Origin: Physcia stellaris
Lineage: Eukaryota > Ascomycota > Lecanoromycetes > Caliciales > Physciaceae
Direction: 5' to 3'
Assembly (NCBI GenBank): GCA_018902385.1
Contig: JABSSW010000022.1
Location: 124,001 to 188,000, forward strand
Length of the DNA stretch: 64,000 nucleotides
Shown here: one piece after another, positions 37,840 through 49,750 of the stretch
Layout of the letters: each line of letters starts with the position of its first letter
Position numbering within the stretch: the first letter of the stretch is position 1
Translations under genes and position numbers: made by a program
Notes under the pieces: model-generated
The model's database searches: none
The model's input: the letters and a program-made list of their open reading frames with translations, nothing else
Told to the model about the DNA's origin: nothing

Positions 37840-38992
37840 ATGCCGGAAGATATCAACAGCGGCAATGTCTTCAGCGCCGCAAACCTTTCGGAATACATGT
37901 ACTCATCCCTCACCCCCTCAACCGAACCCCAGCTCCGCGATCCTTACGACGCAGTCGCCCTCCTCTGCCATGCGTGCATGATCGCCGTCGGCTTCCGACT
38001 GATCGGCTTGGGAGAAGAGGGTAAGATTGATGTAACAGCCGACGCCCAGTCCCCCAACCTCTTCCAACAGATTGGAACTCCACGACAACATCCAACTACG
38101 CCTTCCGCTACGCTCACTCCCAGTCCTCACTCACCTACCTGGTCAAAGTCTCCCGCCTAGGCTCCAAAGCCCTCGTGCAGGGTCTCACCCTCCCAGACGA
38201 AGGCAAAGTCCACACGCTCGACTTCCCAGTCAAAGAATTCCTCTCCCCCGGCTCCCTCCCCTCTCCACCGACCAGCAATCCGACAAAGCGACCACCTCGG
38301 CCAAAATCCGCGACATCTTCATCTCCGCCGGGCGCATCACCGACCTCTGCGCCCTGCTAAAAATAAACCTGATCCAGAAACTCGCGCCCGGGATCCGCAA
38401 AGAGGGCTACGAGGAATCCGCCCACGCAGCCAGCAACGCCTCCCCGCCTTCCGCAGCAGCAGGCCGAGAGCGCAACGACCAGCGCCGCCCAGAGCACGAT
38501 CCGTTGAGAGACGACCGCTTGCCGCCTTACGCGCAACCTCGCCCCTTTGACGACCCCCTAGCCGCTGGTCCCCGGCGGCAGCCCTATCCAGCGGGGGATT
38601 TCCCGCCCCCGGGCTTCGAGGACGAATATGAGATCCATCGTCCGCCTGGCGGTGGGCCGTTCGGCGGCGCGAGGCGGCCGCTCAATATCGGAGAGAGGGA
38701 TCTGTATCCGCCTGGATTGGGACCACGTGATCCGCTTAGGGGACCTGGGGGCTATGGGCCTGGAGGGGGAGGGATGCATCCGACTTTCGATGATCCGATG
38801 TTTGGTGGTGGGGGTGGTGGTGAAGGGGGGTTTGGAGGGTTCGGAGGGAGAGCGCCACCCGGGGCGAGATATGATCCTGTTGGGCCCGGTGACGGCATAC
38901 CTAGGGGTGGGATGGGCAGGTTTCCTGGTAGTGGCGGAGGAGGCTTCGGTGGCGGAGGGATGGGTGGACCGTTTGGTGGAGATATAATCTGA
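37840..38992 (+). CDS. PI31-type proteasome regulator with an apparent frame slip
   Basis: Exon 1 (37840-38020) and a second exon from 38071 are joined by a 50-nt intron (GTAAGA..CAACAG), giving LIGLGEED|WNSTTTSNYAFRYAHS. The N-terminal FP domain continues through SSLTYLVKVSRLG and KVHTLDFPVKEFLSPGSLP. Its next segment, STDQQSDKATTSAKIRDIF then ISAGRITDLCALLKINLIQ, lies in another frame. The change falls near 38260 in a C/T-rich tract, and one extra base there would make the family sequence continuous. The rest (~230 residues) is the Pro/Gly/Arg-rich tail typical of PI31, with RPLNIGERDLYPPGLGPRDP and a glycine-rich end. PI31 binds the 20S proteasome and modulates its assembly or activity. 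The slip may be an assembly or sequencing error in a GC-rich tract, a very recent mutation, or less likely a 47-nt intron with a weak GTCAAA donor that would delete conserved residues. Confidence 0.86.
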
Positions 38993-39382
38993 TATGGACG
39001 ACATGTAATGAACGTGCAGGGTGCGGGTCCAGGACGTCAAAGCGTGATGGCATTTATCATGTTAAGGTTGTATGATAGGAAAGGCACGATTCAGCACGTA
39101 CTCAGTAGGCAATAGGGCAAGTTTACAAAAAGTTTGTTCATACGAGAGTACAATTGAATCATCCTTCCAATCTGATGCTACCATGCTGGTACTGATAAGG
39201 TAAGAACCTTCGCTCTATGTTGTCTATCACACCTCCAGACTCCAAAATGATCGTATGACTTCCCTGAGGAGTACCGACCAGAATAAAATATTACTAAAAT
39301 GCTGTACATAACCTCTGCCAGCAGAAAGGATGTTCTCAAACCATAGCTCCAGCATGCAATCTCAGCATTCTTTCATGATTAT
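38993..39382. other. Convergent 3' intergenic region
   Basis: About 390 nt between the ends of the PI31 gene (plus) and the GH72 gene (minus). Only likely 3' UTRs. Confidence 0.6.
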
Positions 39383-41041
39383 CTAAAGGGCAAACGCGTA
39401 TGAAAGCAAAACTGCAGCCGCACCCACAGCAACAATGGGGGCTTTGAGACATCCAGCGCTGCCCTTCGTCGAGCTCGGCTTAGCACCAGAGCCAGTGCCT
39501 GATGGGGACGAATTTGAACCGCTGGGGGTATTGCTTTGGTCGTCCGGAAGAGGCTTGATGGAAAGAGCTGTCATCAATTTCCCACTCGAGTCATACACTT
39601 CCATTGTGACCTTCGTGTCCGTGACTGTGACTATCTTGCCGTTTTTAGGCTGGCTGATGCCGTTATCGATCAGCTTTTGGCCGCCGCTGGGTATGGACGG
39701 AATGTCAAACGTATTGGCAAAGCTTTTCGAGGAAATTAGACTGCTGTCGCATTCTGGGGAGGTCAGCTTGGTTGCTGTGGAATTCCCAGATTGAAGAGCC
39801 TTGGAGTCCAGTTTGTTGAATTGCATTTGGAGGTTATCAAAATCGGTCCGCAGCTCCGCGGTACCATTGTCATATATCCACACTAAACCGTAGTTGTTCT
39901 CGACTTGTTGGTAGTATTCGTAGACCAAGCCACCGCTCATCACGGCAGTCATTTCTTTGCCATACAACGACTGGACTTCGTTGAAAACACGCGGCAAGAC
40001 CTCATTGCATCCATACTCGGAGAAAAAGACTGGAATAGTGGTCTTCGAGAATTCATTCACAAGGACGTCGTATTGAGATGATTCGTAAGTTGCGTTGCTT
40101 CCACACCAAGAGTATGAGTTGAGACCAAAGAAGTCAATCCTTGACATGTCGTCATCCTTGCCATCGATGGCGCACGATAAGTAGGCCCAAGAGTCAAACA
40201 AAATGTCTCGCACATCGGCGGCCGAGTATCCCACGGGTATCTTGCGAGGGGAATGTTTGGCAATATAGTTCTTCAAGTCGCGTGTCACCGATCGAATGTA
40301 GGGCGGTACGGGTCTGAAGTATTCAGTCAGCCATGCAGTCGTAGCCAGTGCAATCAGCGGACTGGAAAGCCTGAGTCCAGATTGGTTGCCGTTCCTGTAG
40401 GAGAGATTGACTTACCCTCCGCTGGGAATATCGTTCATATCTTCATTACCACTGATAAAACCGAGAACGTTTTGGTAATTATGGAATGCTTCAACCACCG
40501 CGAAGATGTGCTGCAGGTAATCTGCACTGTATGAGCCTTTCAGCTGCACTCCAGGTACAAGACTTTCGCCACCGAGCGGAGAATTGACATCGATGATCAT
40601 GTAGATCCCAACGGCGTTGAAGATGCTGGCACAATCATCGTGATTAAGGTCAGGGTCGACATTGTAGACTCGGATAGCATTGACTCCAAGCATTTGCATC
40701 AGAGCCGCATCCCTTAGACACTGGGTTCCGTTGCTCAGTGGGTCGATGCCGGAATCAGGCTTGAAACCAGAAGAACCTCCGGGCTGATATCTAATCGACA
40801 GATCAGGTCATCTCTTCCTTTTACTGCATGGATTATGAGACACCTACGCAACGCCTATGATCTGCAATCGTTCTCCTGTTTTGGAGTTGACGAAGTCGGA
40901 CCCTTGCACCTCGATCGTTTGCACGGCAAGTGCACTTGATGCATAGAGGGCGACGAATGTAAGGATGGTTTTCCAAAACTGAGATAACTTGTCAACCGAG
41001 CTTGTCCACTACTCGTGCCGGCAGAGACTCACTGAAGGCAT
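39383..41041 (-). CDS. GPI-anchored 1,3-beta-glucanosyltransferase, GH72 (Gel/Gas family)
   Basis: Four exons (41033-41041, 40848-40978, 40416-40790, 39383-40313; introns of 54, 57 and 102 nt) give 481 residues. The first exon is only nine bases (Met-Pro-Ser). The signal peptide continues in exon 2 (FWKTILTFVALYASSALA). The GH72 catalytic domain follows: IIGVAYQPGGSSG, VNAIRVYNVDP, the acid/base glutamate in GFISGNEDMN (Glu ~163), PPYIRSVTRDLKNYI, FFGLNSYSWCG, and the nucleophile in VFFSEYGCNE (Glu ~271). After the catalytic domain there is a Ser-rich linker and a GPI signal (SSTKGSAGCLKAPIVAVGAA). There is no cysteine-rich CBM43 module, so it belongs to the short class. The enzyme cuts and re-joins beta-1,3-glucan chains at the outer membrane face during wall growth. 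All junctions keep family sequence in frame. Confidence 0.95.
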
Positions 41042-41729
41042 GATGACTCCAACGGGCGCTCCAAATGTGATTGGTATTCGCCCTCACGAAAGCAGGTCCG
41101 ACGGTGGTGATGGAAATAAAGAAAAAAAGTAGAACAGACGAAGTTGGTAACGAGTGGAAGCCGACGATAGCCAGCAAATAGATTAGTTGTTCCGTAGTAA
41201 GCAGTCAACTGCGAGAATGAAATTCACGAAAAAGGGGAAGGAAAGAAGGGGATTGATCTAATTAATTCAAGTTTACGCGCATGATGCGCTCTTCGGCCCG
41301 AAATGCTTGGCATGCAGCTCCTATTTCGTGGGTGAATAAATTGAATAAATGCTGCACCCGGGGCAAGTAATATTTATGCCGAACATAGAATATGATAAGG
41401 CAATGAACCAGACCTCCTTCCTGATTCACCAGCACTCACTTTTTCCCATTAGGTATGACGGAAGGGCACTGGATTAGGCCTCGAGCAGATTGGATCTTAT
41501 CTTATCTGGAGTTGCCGCAACGCGGAATCCTTAGACTAGAATCTCGAAATCCAGAGACCTTGGACATTAATTACCGGAGTATAACACCCCAGTAACGTCT
41601 ACTTGAACACGACGCTGGAGTATTATTTGGTGCGATCATTCTTCAGCCAATGAGCCTGCGTTCAGCTGTTGCTTCTTGAAGGCTTCACCATTTTCGAATG
41701 ACGCCCTCGAATTGGCAAAACCCCCAACA
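41042..41729. other. Divergent intergenic region
   Basis: About 690 nt between the starts of the GH72 gene (minus) and the TRP channel gene (plus), carrying both promoters. No gene seen. Confidence 0.6.
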
Positions 41730-44700
41730 ATGCAGATGCCACATACGCCTGGCTCCGAAGGCCCGTGGACAGGCCAAAGCGACCTGTTTATTCAGACGCC
41801 AATATTTGACGATGACGAATCTCTGATCGTCATCGTCCATGAGCTGTCGTCCTACTTTGTTGATCTTATTCAGGCTCCACATACCTTTGAGCAGCTCAGG
41901 ACTGCGGTCGTAGGCCATATACTAAAGCCTTTGATCACTTCGCTGTCCGACAGATGTCATGTAGGTCTTTTAGGAAAACTTAACATCCCACAAGATCTCT
42001 GTTCAGTCTAGAAATTATTAGGGAGGTGGAGGTGCAATAAAACATGATATGCTCGACAATCACCTCGATCGCAGAAGCTGACTTCACACCTTTCAATAGC
42101 ACCCTGGTATTGTTTCGGCTCTTTTGTCGGTAACGTTCTTTAGTTCCATCCCTGCATGACTAAGACAAGGTAGGATGTTGAGATGGCACTACAGCAACAT
42201 TGAACATGATGATAGGGGGGTCTGGGAGACTCGTGGTTTTGCATGTGAAATTGTTGCGGTAAGCTCAACAATAGCTACATACTACTTGCTGCAATTGCCG
42301 GATGACTTTAAGCTTAAATTAGAAAAATGCAGCAGGCAACGATGTGCATATCATGTTTATGTATGGGCTTGCTAACTCTGAGTCCATTCAGTGGAGGTTC
42401 TTGACCTACCTCTCGGAAAAGGAAGCAATTGATTATCTGTTGCATGAGCTTCCGGCTACGAAAGGCGCTCTCGCTCATACGCCGAATACCGAGGAGGCTA
42501 ACGAATTGGAGCACGGTATGTCTCCCAATGACGATCAGGAAGATGAGCGAGCTTCGCTGCTGTGGAATCAGCCGTCGTCGCATGATCGGCCTTCATTGCA
42601 ACAACTCGAATCAGACCGTCGGAAGCAAAAGCCAGATTTGTCGGATGAGGACCCAACGAAACCCTTTGTTGGTCTTAATGCTTTGGAGATTGCAGCAATC
42701 GCAAACGCCAAGAAATTTCTCAGCCAGCGTGTCGTTCAAAAGATTGTCAATGATATCTGGTCCGGCCATATAGTCTTCTGGGAGTCACTGAGCGTACGCA
42801 GTAGGAAGAAGGCTCAAGTATACAATCAGAGGTGAGTCCACCAATAGTTGAACATGGACTTCCAGCACTACTTTTGCTTCCCCTTACGGAGTTCTACACA
42901 ACCTTGACGCACTCACCCAAGACAACATTGAGGGCCGAAGGCAATGGAATCTGTTATTTAGAAGGTAGGGGTCGAATCATCTACCAGCTAACTCATTGCC
43001 AGACGAGCAGATCCGTACAGTAGGCTTCGCGTTCCGAAATATCAAAAAGTTTTCGAAGCTCTGTTCTTTGCCGTCTTCTTGGCACTTTACTACGCTGTCT
43101 TAGTGGAACGAAACCCTTACCATATTACTCCTGTGGAAGTAATGCTCTATATTTGGATAGCAGCTTTCGCCTGTGAGGAGTTTGGCGAATTTAGAGATGC
43201 CGGAACCCTGTTCTATGCTGCCGACTTTTGGAGCTTGTGGGACGTCATAATAATCGCGATAGGAGCCGCCTTTCTGGTTGCGAGTAAGTGCGATTATGCC
43301 TTCTAGCACGTTATATCGCTTTTTGCAGTCTAGATCGTCAACCCGTCGCTAAGATAAGAACGCTAAAACGGCTTGTTGATCGTGTTATACTCATCTAGGG
43401 ATTGTCGGTCTTTCAAAGGACAGCGACCGCATCATCGACGTCTCTTTCGATATATTGTCGCTTGAAGCAATCTTCTTAGTCCCTCGAGTCTGCTCCCTGC
43501 TCAGCTTAGTACCTTACTTCGGCTCTTTGGTAAGTAGACGGCCTAGTTATGGGCCAAAATACGCGAAGCTGATCAGACAATTGCAGATACCGTGCTTGAA
43601 AGCGATGGTAAAGACAGCAAAGTGCAAGCATGCTGTTCGGTTCCGTGAAGCTGACACTTATCCCTGCGCTAGACGAAAGATTTTGTGAACTTTCTAGGCA
43701 TCGTCACTATACTCTTCATCGGTACCTCCGACATGGCTGCACGAGGGAGAGGCAAGCTCTGCTAACTCCAAATTACAAGGCTTTCTCACCACTTTCACGA
43801 TGCTCGCGCGGGACACTTTCACAGTAACCGAAATATGGTGGACCATGATCTATGTCTTTTTCGGGTGCGGCTTGGACGAAGCCACATGTGAAGACAGTCT
43901 TGTGGCTAACAGCTGGTGCAGGTCAAGCTACCTCGGCTTCGTGAGTGATGCAGAATGGATTAGTTTGAGGGATTTATGAAACTGACGAGGAGTCTTTCCT
44001 CGATGGTGGCAGGACATCGCATCGAAGGTATCTGAGTGTTTTGTGGCAGAGTCTTGCTGACTTTATCGCGCATACCCCGGTCGAGTGGCAAATGGCAATG
44101 CTGATTGGTCAATGGCAGATATCAAAAACGCTAGGCTCTACGGTACGACGCCGAGCGCGCTCTTGGCGCCTGTCAAACTGTCCGATTCCATACCGCGCTA
44201 AATGAAAGTGTCTAGCTCATGCTGTGCTTCGTCGTCTTGACAAATATTCTCCTATTGACCTCGCTGATTGCCATACTTAGCAACAGCTTGACTAAGGTAC
44301 GCTGACCTCTTACATCCGCGCGGTGAGGCCAGTATGCCTCGACGCTTCCCCTTTGAGAAATGATCCGTTACAACTCCACCAGTCGATACGATGAATTGGT
44401 TTGGTAATTTGGTGTGTTCCATAGGTTATGGATCATGCTCGTGAAGAGTACCTCTACCAGTAAGTGCGGCTTGGGAGTGCTACGGGTCCACAGGGTCGGG
44501 ATGCTGATTCCGTTTCAGATACTCTGTATTCGTGTTGGAGGTTTGTCGTCGCCTACAGCTAGTGGCTATGGTCCGCTGAAACTCCTATAGGCCTCAGCTT
44601 CTCGGCGCTTAACCTATTACTTTCCTCCATTAGTGAGTGGATCGATTTCGTTACCCTTTTCAGTCTCCAAGTACCGTAGCACTAGAAGCTGTGCCTTCGG

Positions 44701-45293
44701 GAAGGCCTGGGTTTAAGGGAAGCTCCTGACGTTGTGCACCGATCGACTATAACCGGTCCAGCCAGAGAGACTGATGAAATGAGTATCAGAACCTAATACC
44801 CCTGATTCTCTTTCGACCACTGCGTCTTTGTGTGCCCGCGGACCAGATACGAAGTGCACGGATTTTCCTCCTGAAAGCAACGCACTGGCCTTATGTCGCT
44901 GCAATATACGCCTATGAGCATGCTGGTGGACAGTTAGTGGAAAGCGTAGCAGATTGGCGCCACAATTCACAGTCGAAGCTAACAGTTCGACATCGACCAT
45001 TACCGGGGAACAAAAGACTACAAAGGACTCTACGATATCCAGGGCTAGGAAACAGGTCGGAGATTTCGCTACCAGCCAAAAATCCGATGGGTGAGGGCCA
45101 TGGTACCGCCACTGATAACAGTGAGCTCATGGTGGAACTGAGTGAAGTGAAGAAGATGATAGGGAAGCTAAACATGCAGGAGAAGATGGAACAGAAGCTC
45201 GACGTGCAGCAGAGATTGATCGAGAAGCTTAGTAGGCAAGTCGACGAGCTGAATCAGCGGCTGGCGAAACCGGATAGCGAAGATGAGCATTGA
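41730..45293 (+). CDS. Yvc1-like TRP cation channel, split into 17 exons
   Basis: I rebuilt 17 exons: 41730-41960, 42100-42125, 42174-42258, 42392-42831, 43003-43283, 43399-43529, 43587-43607, 43673-43721, 43780-43864, 43922-43940, 44013-44027, 44119-44142, 44216-44296, 44425-44459, 44519-44540, 44591-44632, 44790-45293. They total 696 residues, close to yeast Yvc1 (675). Family sequence runs unbroken across the joins: ALEIAAIANAKKFLSQRVVQ, VFWESLSVRSRKKAQVYNQR, LRVPKYQKVFEALFF, EEFGEFRDAGTLFYAADFW, CSLLSLVPYFGSLIPCLKAM, FLGIVTILFIGFLTTFTMLA, VFFGSSYLGF (pore region), LTNILLLTSLIAILSNSLTK and RSARIFLLKATHWPYVAAIY. The tail (~60 residues, ELMVELSEVKKMIGKLNMQE) is a predicted coiled coil. Yvc1 releases Ca2+ from the vacuole in response to stretch, osmotic shock and oxidants. 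The 42126-42173 intron uses a weak GTCGGT donor and is the least certain join. The number of introns and micro-exons is unusual. Confidence 0.92.
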
Positions 45294-46557
45294 TGGTGTC
45301 ACACAACAAAAAACGAGTCGTGGTTCGCATTTTGCCTGAGTAAGAAGTAAAAAGCTGGAGAGTGTTTCAGGTGATGCGAGTGTGGAATCGTGGAATCCTC
45401 CTGCGAAGGCTAGACTCGCTTAAGCTAGCGGCATTGTTCGGGCTTATCGTGGCTCCTCCAGTTTCAAGTGCGCTTTAGGATTTAGGAGTCTGACGCAAAG
45501 CACATCTCCTACATCTCGATCGGCATGCTGCATAAAGTTTGCACATGGAGACCAGGAAGGAGAATGCAGGCTGAACTGCATGTCTGGCTGATCTTGTCCC
45601 GAAGAGAGCCATGGATGAAGGATCGGTTTTTGTCATCAAATCCCAGCTACTCGTCCAAACTTTTCTTTTGTTTTCGATTTCATCATTTCGCAAATTGCGA
45701 CAGTCCCGTCTTACCGAAGGGACCCGACCGAGTGTTCCTTCTCGATCGTGAGCGCAGGTACGAGAGGAGGAGAGGAAGGGTGTTGTGCCAATGCAGTGAT
45801 CGGAGTGTCAGATGCCTTCTTTCTCCTGCCGACTGCGCCTTGGTTCCTTTTTTTATTCCGGCGAGAATAAATGATGCGATGATGGAGGGGGGAAGCGAGG
45901 AGGGTGCGTTCGCACGAAACGATGCTAAACGGTAGCGCATTACTCCGTACAGGGTGCAGCTGCTGATCCATGTCGGGTACCTTGGCTGTGGGAATGCCGC
46001 TAATCCTCGACCTGCGCAGCAAGCGTGCAGCATGGGGCGGAGGTTGGCGTCGTATTTTTCCACACTGACCCACGACCACTTTACTTGAGCTTAGCTTCAA
46101 TTTCCCTTTCTACCGTCCATGGATCGCAGAAGTCCATCTTCTTTCTCAATCGCACTATCCGAACTCACTGGCTCTGCCCTCTTCATAAGATGCCGGCGGT
46201 GCCGTGTTTCCTCCAAGAACACCCTGTTCTCAAGCTTTCCCTTCCCTATCCTCCTAATCTGCCTTGTACCTCTTACTCACCCCCACATTTATCCTAGCTC
46301 CTCTCCATATCACCACCTGCTCTCCTCCAGCTTTCCTATTACTACCTTCCTCCTACCTTCCCTCAGCTTCTCCTACAGCCGCTCTCCAACGCTCTAATCC
46401 CCTTTCTACCACTTCGAGTTGCAATTGGTGCTTGACATAAACATCCACGTATCCACCAACATCTACTAGAAGCGTCGTCTTTCGGCTCGTCCCTTCCCAC
46501 GATCCAGCTGATCGCGCCGTCGACGCCGCTCTTGCCACGTCGAGCGCGCTGTGAGCC
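45294..46557. other. Intergenic with long pyrimidine-rich leader
   Basis: About 1.26 kb upstream of the zinc-finger gene. From ~46,090 to 46,440 the plus strand is strikingly rich in C and T, as in long 5' leaders of regulated mould genes, and it holds several upstream ATGs. That it is a leader is inference. Confidence 0.5.
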
Positions 46558-47894
46558 ATGATGAGTCTTACCCCACAATCAATGCGATCACCAATATCAC
46601 CATACGATCAGCACTCAAAGCAGTCGTTCTCGTCGCAATATCCCTCCACTCCTCAACCAGAGCATACTCAGCTACATCCTAATCCCCAGCACGGCCTTGG
46701 GCTTTTTGGCTGCTCATTGCCTCATTCACAGAGCACGGTGCACAACCTACCTCCCTCGCCCCAACCGTCAGAGAGCTGGCAGCATCAATCCATGATGGAA
46801 CAAGACTTCCCTCAGTCGTCCCAGCCGCCGGACATCTTCTCGGCAGCCTTCGACCCATTCTCTGGATTCTCGGCCAATACCAATACCGGGATGATCTCCC
46901 AACCATCTCCTGAAGCGCCTGGATTGGTTTATTGTCAGACTCCACCGAGCACCCACATGCAGTCTCATCGTTCGTCAATATCGTCCTCATATGCGTCATC
47001 TGAAGCATCATTCCAGGGGAACCACGAGGTGATGTATACGCCAAAGGTCAAGGTGGAGGAACCCAGCGAATGGTATTCATCTCCCGCCAATGAGCAAGTT
47101 CTGCAGAGGTCCTTGACGACGCAAGGTCTCACATCGTATTCCAGTGGAATTTCTCCCGCCAGCGTACCCGCTGAGGATCTGTATCGGACACCAGCCAGTG
47201 AATGGCCACGACCTGAGATGCCAGGGTACCCCATCGGTCTTCACAACACCGATGACCCTCGTCGCCCCACTTTCGAGGGTCCACCAGTATTGCCCAGCGT
47301 TACCCGAATTAAGAAGAAACGGCAGCGAACCACGCCCGAAGAAGCTACCCATGAGTGTCGTGTGTGCGGAAAGCTCTTTAAACGAAGCTATAACTGGAAA
47401 TCACACATGGAAACCCACAATCCTGAACGCAAATATCCTCACCCTTGCACGGCTATGAACGGGAATGTACCATGTACGAAGAAGTTTCAAAGAAAGACGG
47501 ATCTGGACAGGCATTACGATAGCGTACGCTTCCATAACTTTCTCCCGTAAACGAACCGTGAAGCTAAAAAACAATACAGGTCCATTTGAAGACGAAAAAC
47601 CACCGCTGCCAATTATGCGGAAATCGCTTTGCTCGGCGAGATACTCTCCGGAGACACACCGAAGACGGCTGCCCGAAGCGACTCGAAGTTGGCTTCCGTG
47701 AAGGCTCGGCGATGACTCCTGCTCGATGGTCCTTTACCAATGTGCCAGCTCGCAATCGATCCTACAGCATTGGTGGACCCCACCCATCACCAATGGCACC
47801 TCCACCGTCAGCAGCATCAGGCAATTTCGCGCCCTACAGTCGGCCCGAATTCGTCAGCAGCCCCACGATGGTTTCTCCTGTCTACCCATCATGA
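46558..47894 (+). CDS. C2H2 zinc-finger transcription factor
   Basis: Two exons (46558-47523 and 47580-47894) with a 56-nt intron (AGC|GTACGC, a GCTAAAAA branch, ACAG) give 426 residues. The first ~245 are Ser/Pro/Gln-rich and probably an activation region. A basic cluster KKKRQR (~252-257) may be a nuclear localisation signal. Finger 1 has Cys267, Cys270, His283 and His287 in HECRVCGKLFKRSYNWKSH. Finger 2 has a long loop between Cys297 and Cys306 (CTAMNGNVPC), with His319 and His324, the last one coming from exon 2. Finger 3 (CQLCGNRFARRDTLRRH, then C353) is of C2HC type. The fingers therefore span the intron, which supports the join. The tail is Pro/Ser-rich and ends SSPTMVSPVYPS. Two adjacent ATGs open the gene. 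I cannot assign it to a named regulator. Confidence 0.92.
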
Positions 47895-49602
47895 CCCGAA
47901 TAGACTACGTTTACGATCTGGATACCGATGACAGAATCCGGCGTTTGATGGCTTCAGTCCACCTGCAAGACCAGCAATTGGACTTTCAGCTGGCGTTTTC
48001 GCTTAAGCATGCTTTCCAGGAGGGGTAAAAGGCGTTTTGGATGAATTGGGGTGGCTGTGTCATGTTTCAGGACTGATGGTTTCAACGGACGATCTCTAAA
48101 TGGACCCAGGCACTTGGATGTGAGATGTTTTCATTCTTATGTCATCACTACTTTCTCAAATACGTACACGGTTCTTACTTCTATTCTTCATGGACGGTGG
48201 TGGGGTGCATACACAGCGAATACCACACGGGGTTGGGGGCGGAAAGCCCGGTCGGCATCTGCCACGGAGGCAGCACAAATAATTCGCTAGACTTTGTTAT
48301 CATAGCTTTTTGTACAACTACTGTATTCTTGACTTGATGATGACTGCTATTGTCAGTCGGAGCTTCTGTTCGAGTGCAAGGGCTGTCAGATTGATCCGAT
48401 CGCAAGTGCCTGGGATGACGGGAGTTGCAAGCCAATGACAAAGCTTCCGAAACGAGTGTCCGGCTTTGATTCCTCGTTGGAGGTTCCGGGCGCTTACAGA
48501 GCATCTCTCCTTGAACCACGACATCCATCTGTTCATATCGACGTGGGGACCAGCCAATCACCCGTTCGCTTAGGATTGAGGCTGAACAGCTCGAATCCTT
48601 CCCTCGGAGGCATGCAACATTGCGGATACAGAAGCTGCGAGCGCGCACGTTCCACTCCCACGTTCAGCTTCCGTCCAACTTTCGCAACTGCTGCATCCTC
48701 TAGGCCCATCTGAGATAGCCGAAGGATTCGAATGCCTGCTGATGCCATCAGAATCCCTAATCTGGGACTGGCTTAGACCTCAACCGTTCGCTCTCTAGCA
48801 GCGCGAATAACCGGTCGAGCCGAAGAGCAGCTCCGAGCAGTAGTAACTCCTATTAACAGCCATCGGCATATTACTACTGCGACCCAAGAAGAAGATAGAT
48901 AATTAAGGAAAGACAGACTCGTTGTCGCCAGTACCACTGTTTGTCCGACGCCTTAATTGCCGTTTTAAGGCTGAGCGGCGGGGTAGCAAGGAAGCGCAGG
49001 CGCCTACAACACCTCCCCTCAACGCCTTGTGTCCCTTATGGGGTAGCACTACAGCAGCAGCACGAGCATTATTGTTCATGCATCTCCCCCTCGAACCTGC
49101 CAAATACACTTTCAAAGGATTCGAGAAGTTCGCACCTTCAGTCACGGGAACGGAAATGTAAGCGGTGATCAATATCAAGGCTTCCATGGCCGCACCCTGG
49201 GAAAAGCGTTCAAGCAAACCAGAGACGGACGGCGTTGATCAACGGCCCGACAGTACTTTCCTTATCTCCTTTACTCTCGTCACGACCTCTCCTTTGCTGA
49301 TCAGATGACCGTCACCTTGCGCAATGCCGGTACACCACTACTCTAGGCGTATTGAAAGCCACCAAGCATCGGAGGCGACCAGGGAAAGCTATAGAAACGG
49401 TAAGGATTGGCCCGAGTCCGCCCTTGGGTGTTGAAGCCATCATTACCAGTCGAACGCTTTGCCCTAAAAGGCGACCACTAGACTTTCCTCGGTCTACGCT
49501 GTTATCTCGCAATCTCTTTCCACGGCGAGAACGGGTTGTCCCGTGCAGCGGACGGCGGCCAAGCTACGAGTAGCATCTTCTTGATTTTCCTTAGCAAAAC
49601 GT
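47895..49602. other. Intergenic, no gene seen
   Basis: About 1.7 kb of normal-GC sequence between the zinc-finger gene and the retroelement. Frames are short and without family likeness. The last bases are the left copy of the element's target duplication. Confidence 0.55.
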
Positions 49603-49750
49603 TGATGGAATGCAAAATGCACCTTTCTCAATTAGCTTAGCTTAGCAATAGCATAAGTGGTCATCTGATCATCAGAGATTTTCTTTCACTATCATACAAT
49701 GCATTCTGATTTTAATTATTGATTTTTATTCATCAATGATTAATTTTTCA
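49603..49750 (+). repeat. Left LTR of the Gypsy-type fossil
   Basis: This 148-bp direct repeat of 58167-58314 begins TGATGGAATGC and ends TTTTTCA, fitting TG..CA ends. The four bases before it (ACGT, or five counting AACGT) recur just after the right LTR. LTRs of this size are short for a Gypsy element. Confidence 0.95.

Noticed and set aside
48900-49230. Overlapping frames on both strands just left of the retroelement
   Set aside because: No likeness to any protein family, and similar length on both strands, as expected by chance in a GC-balanced stretch.
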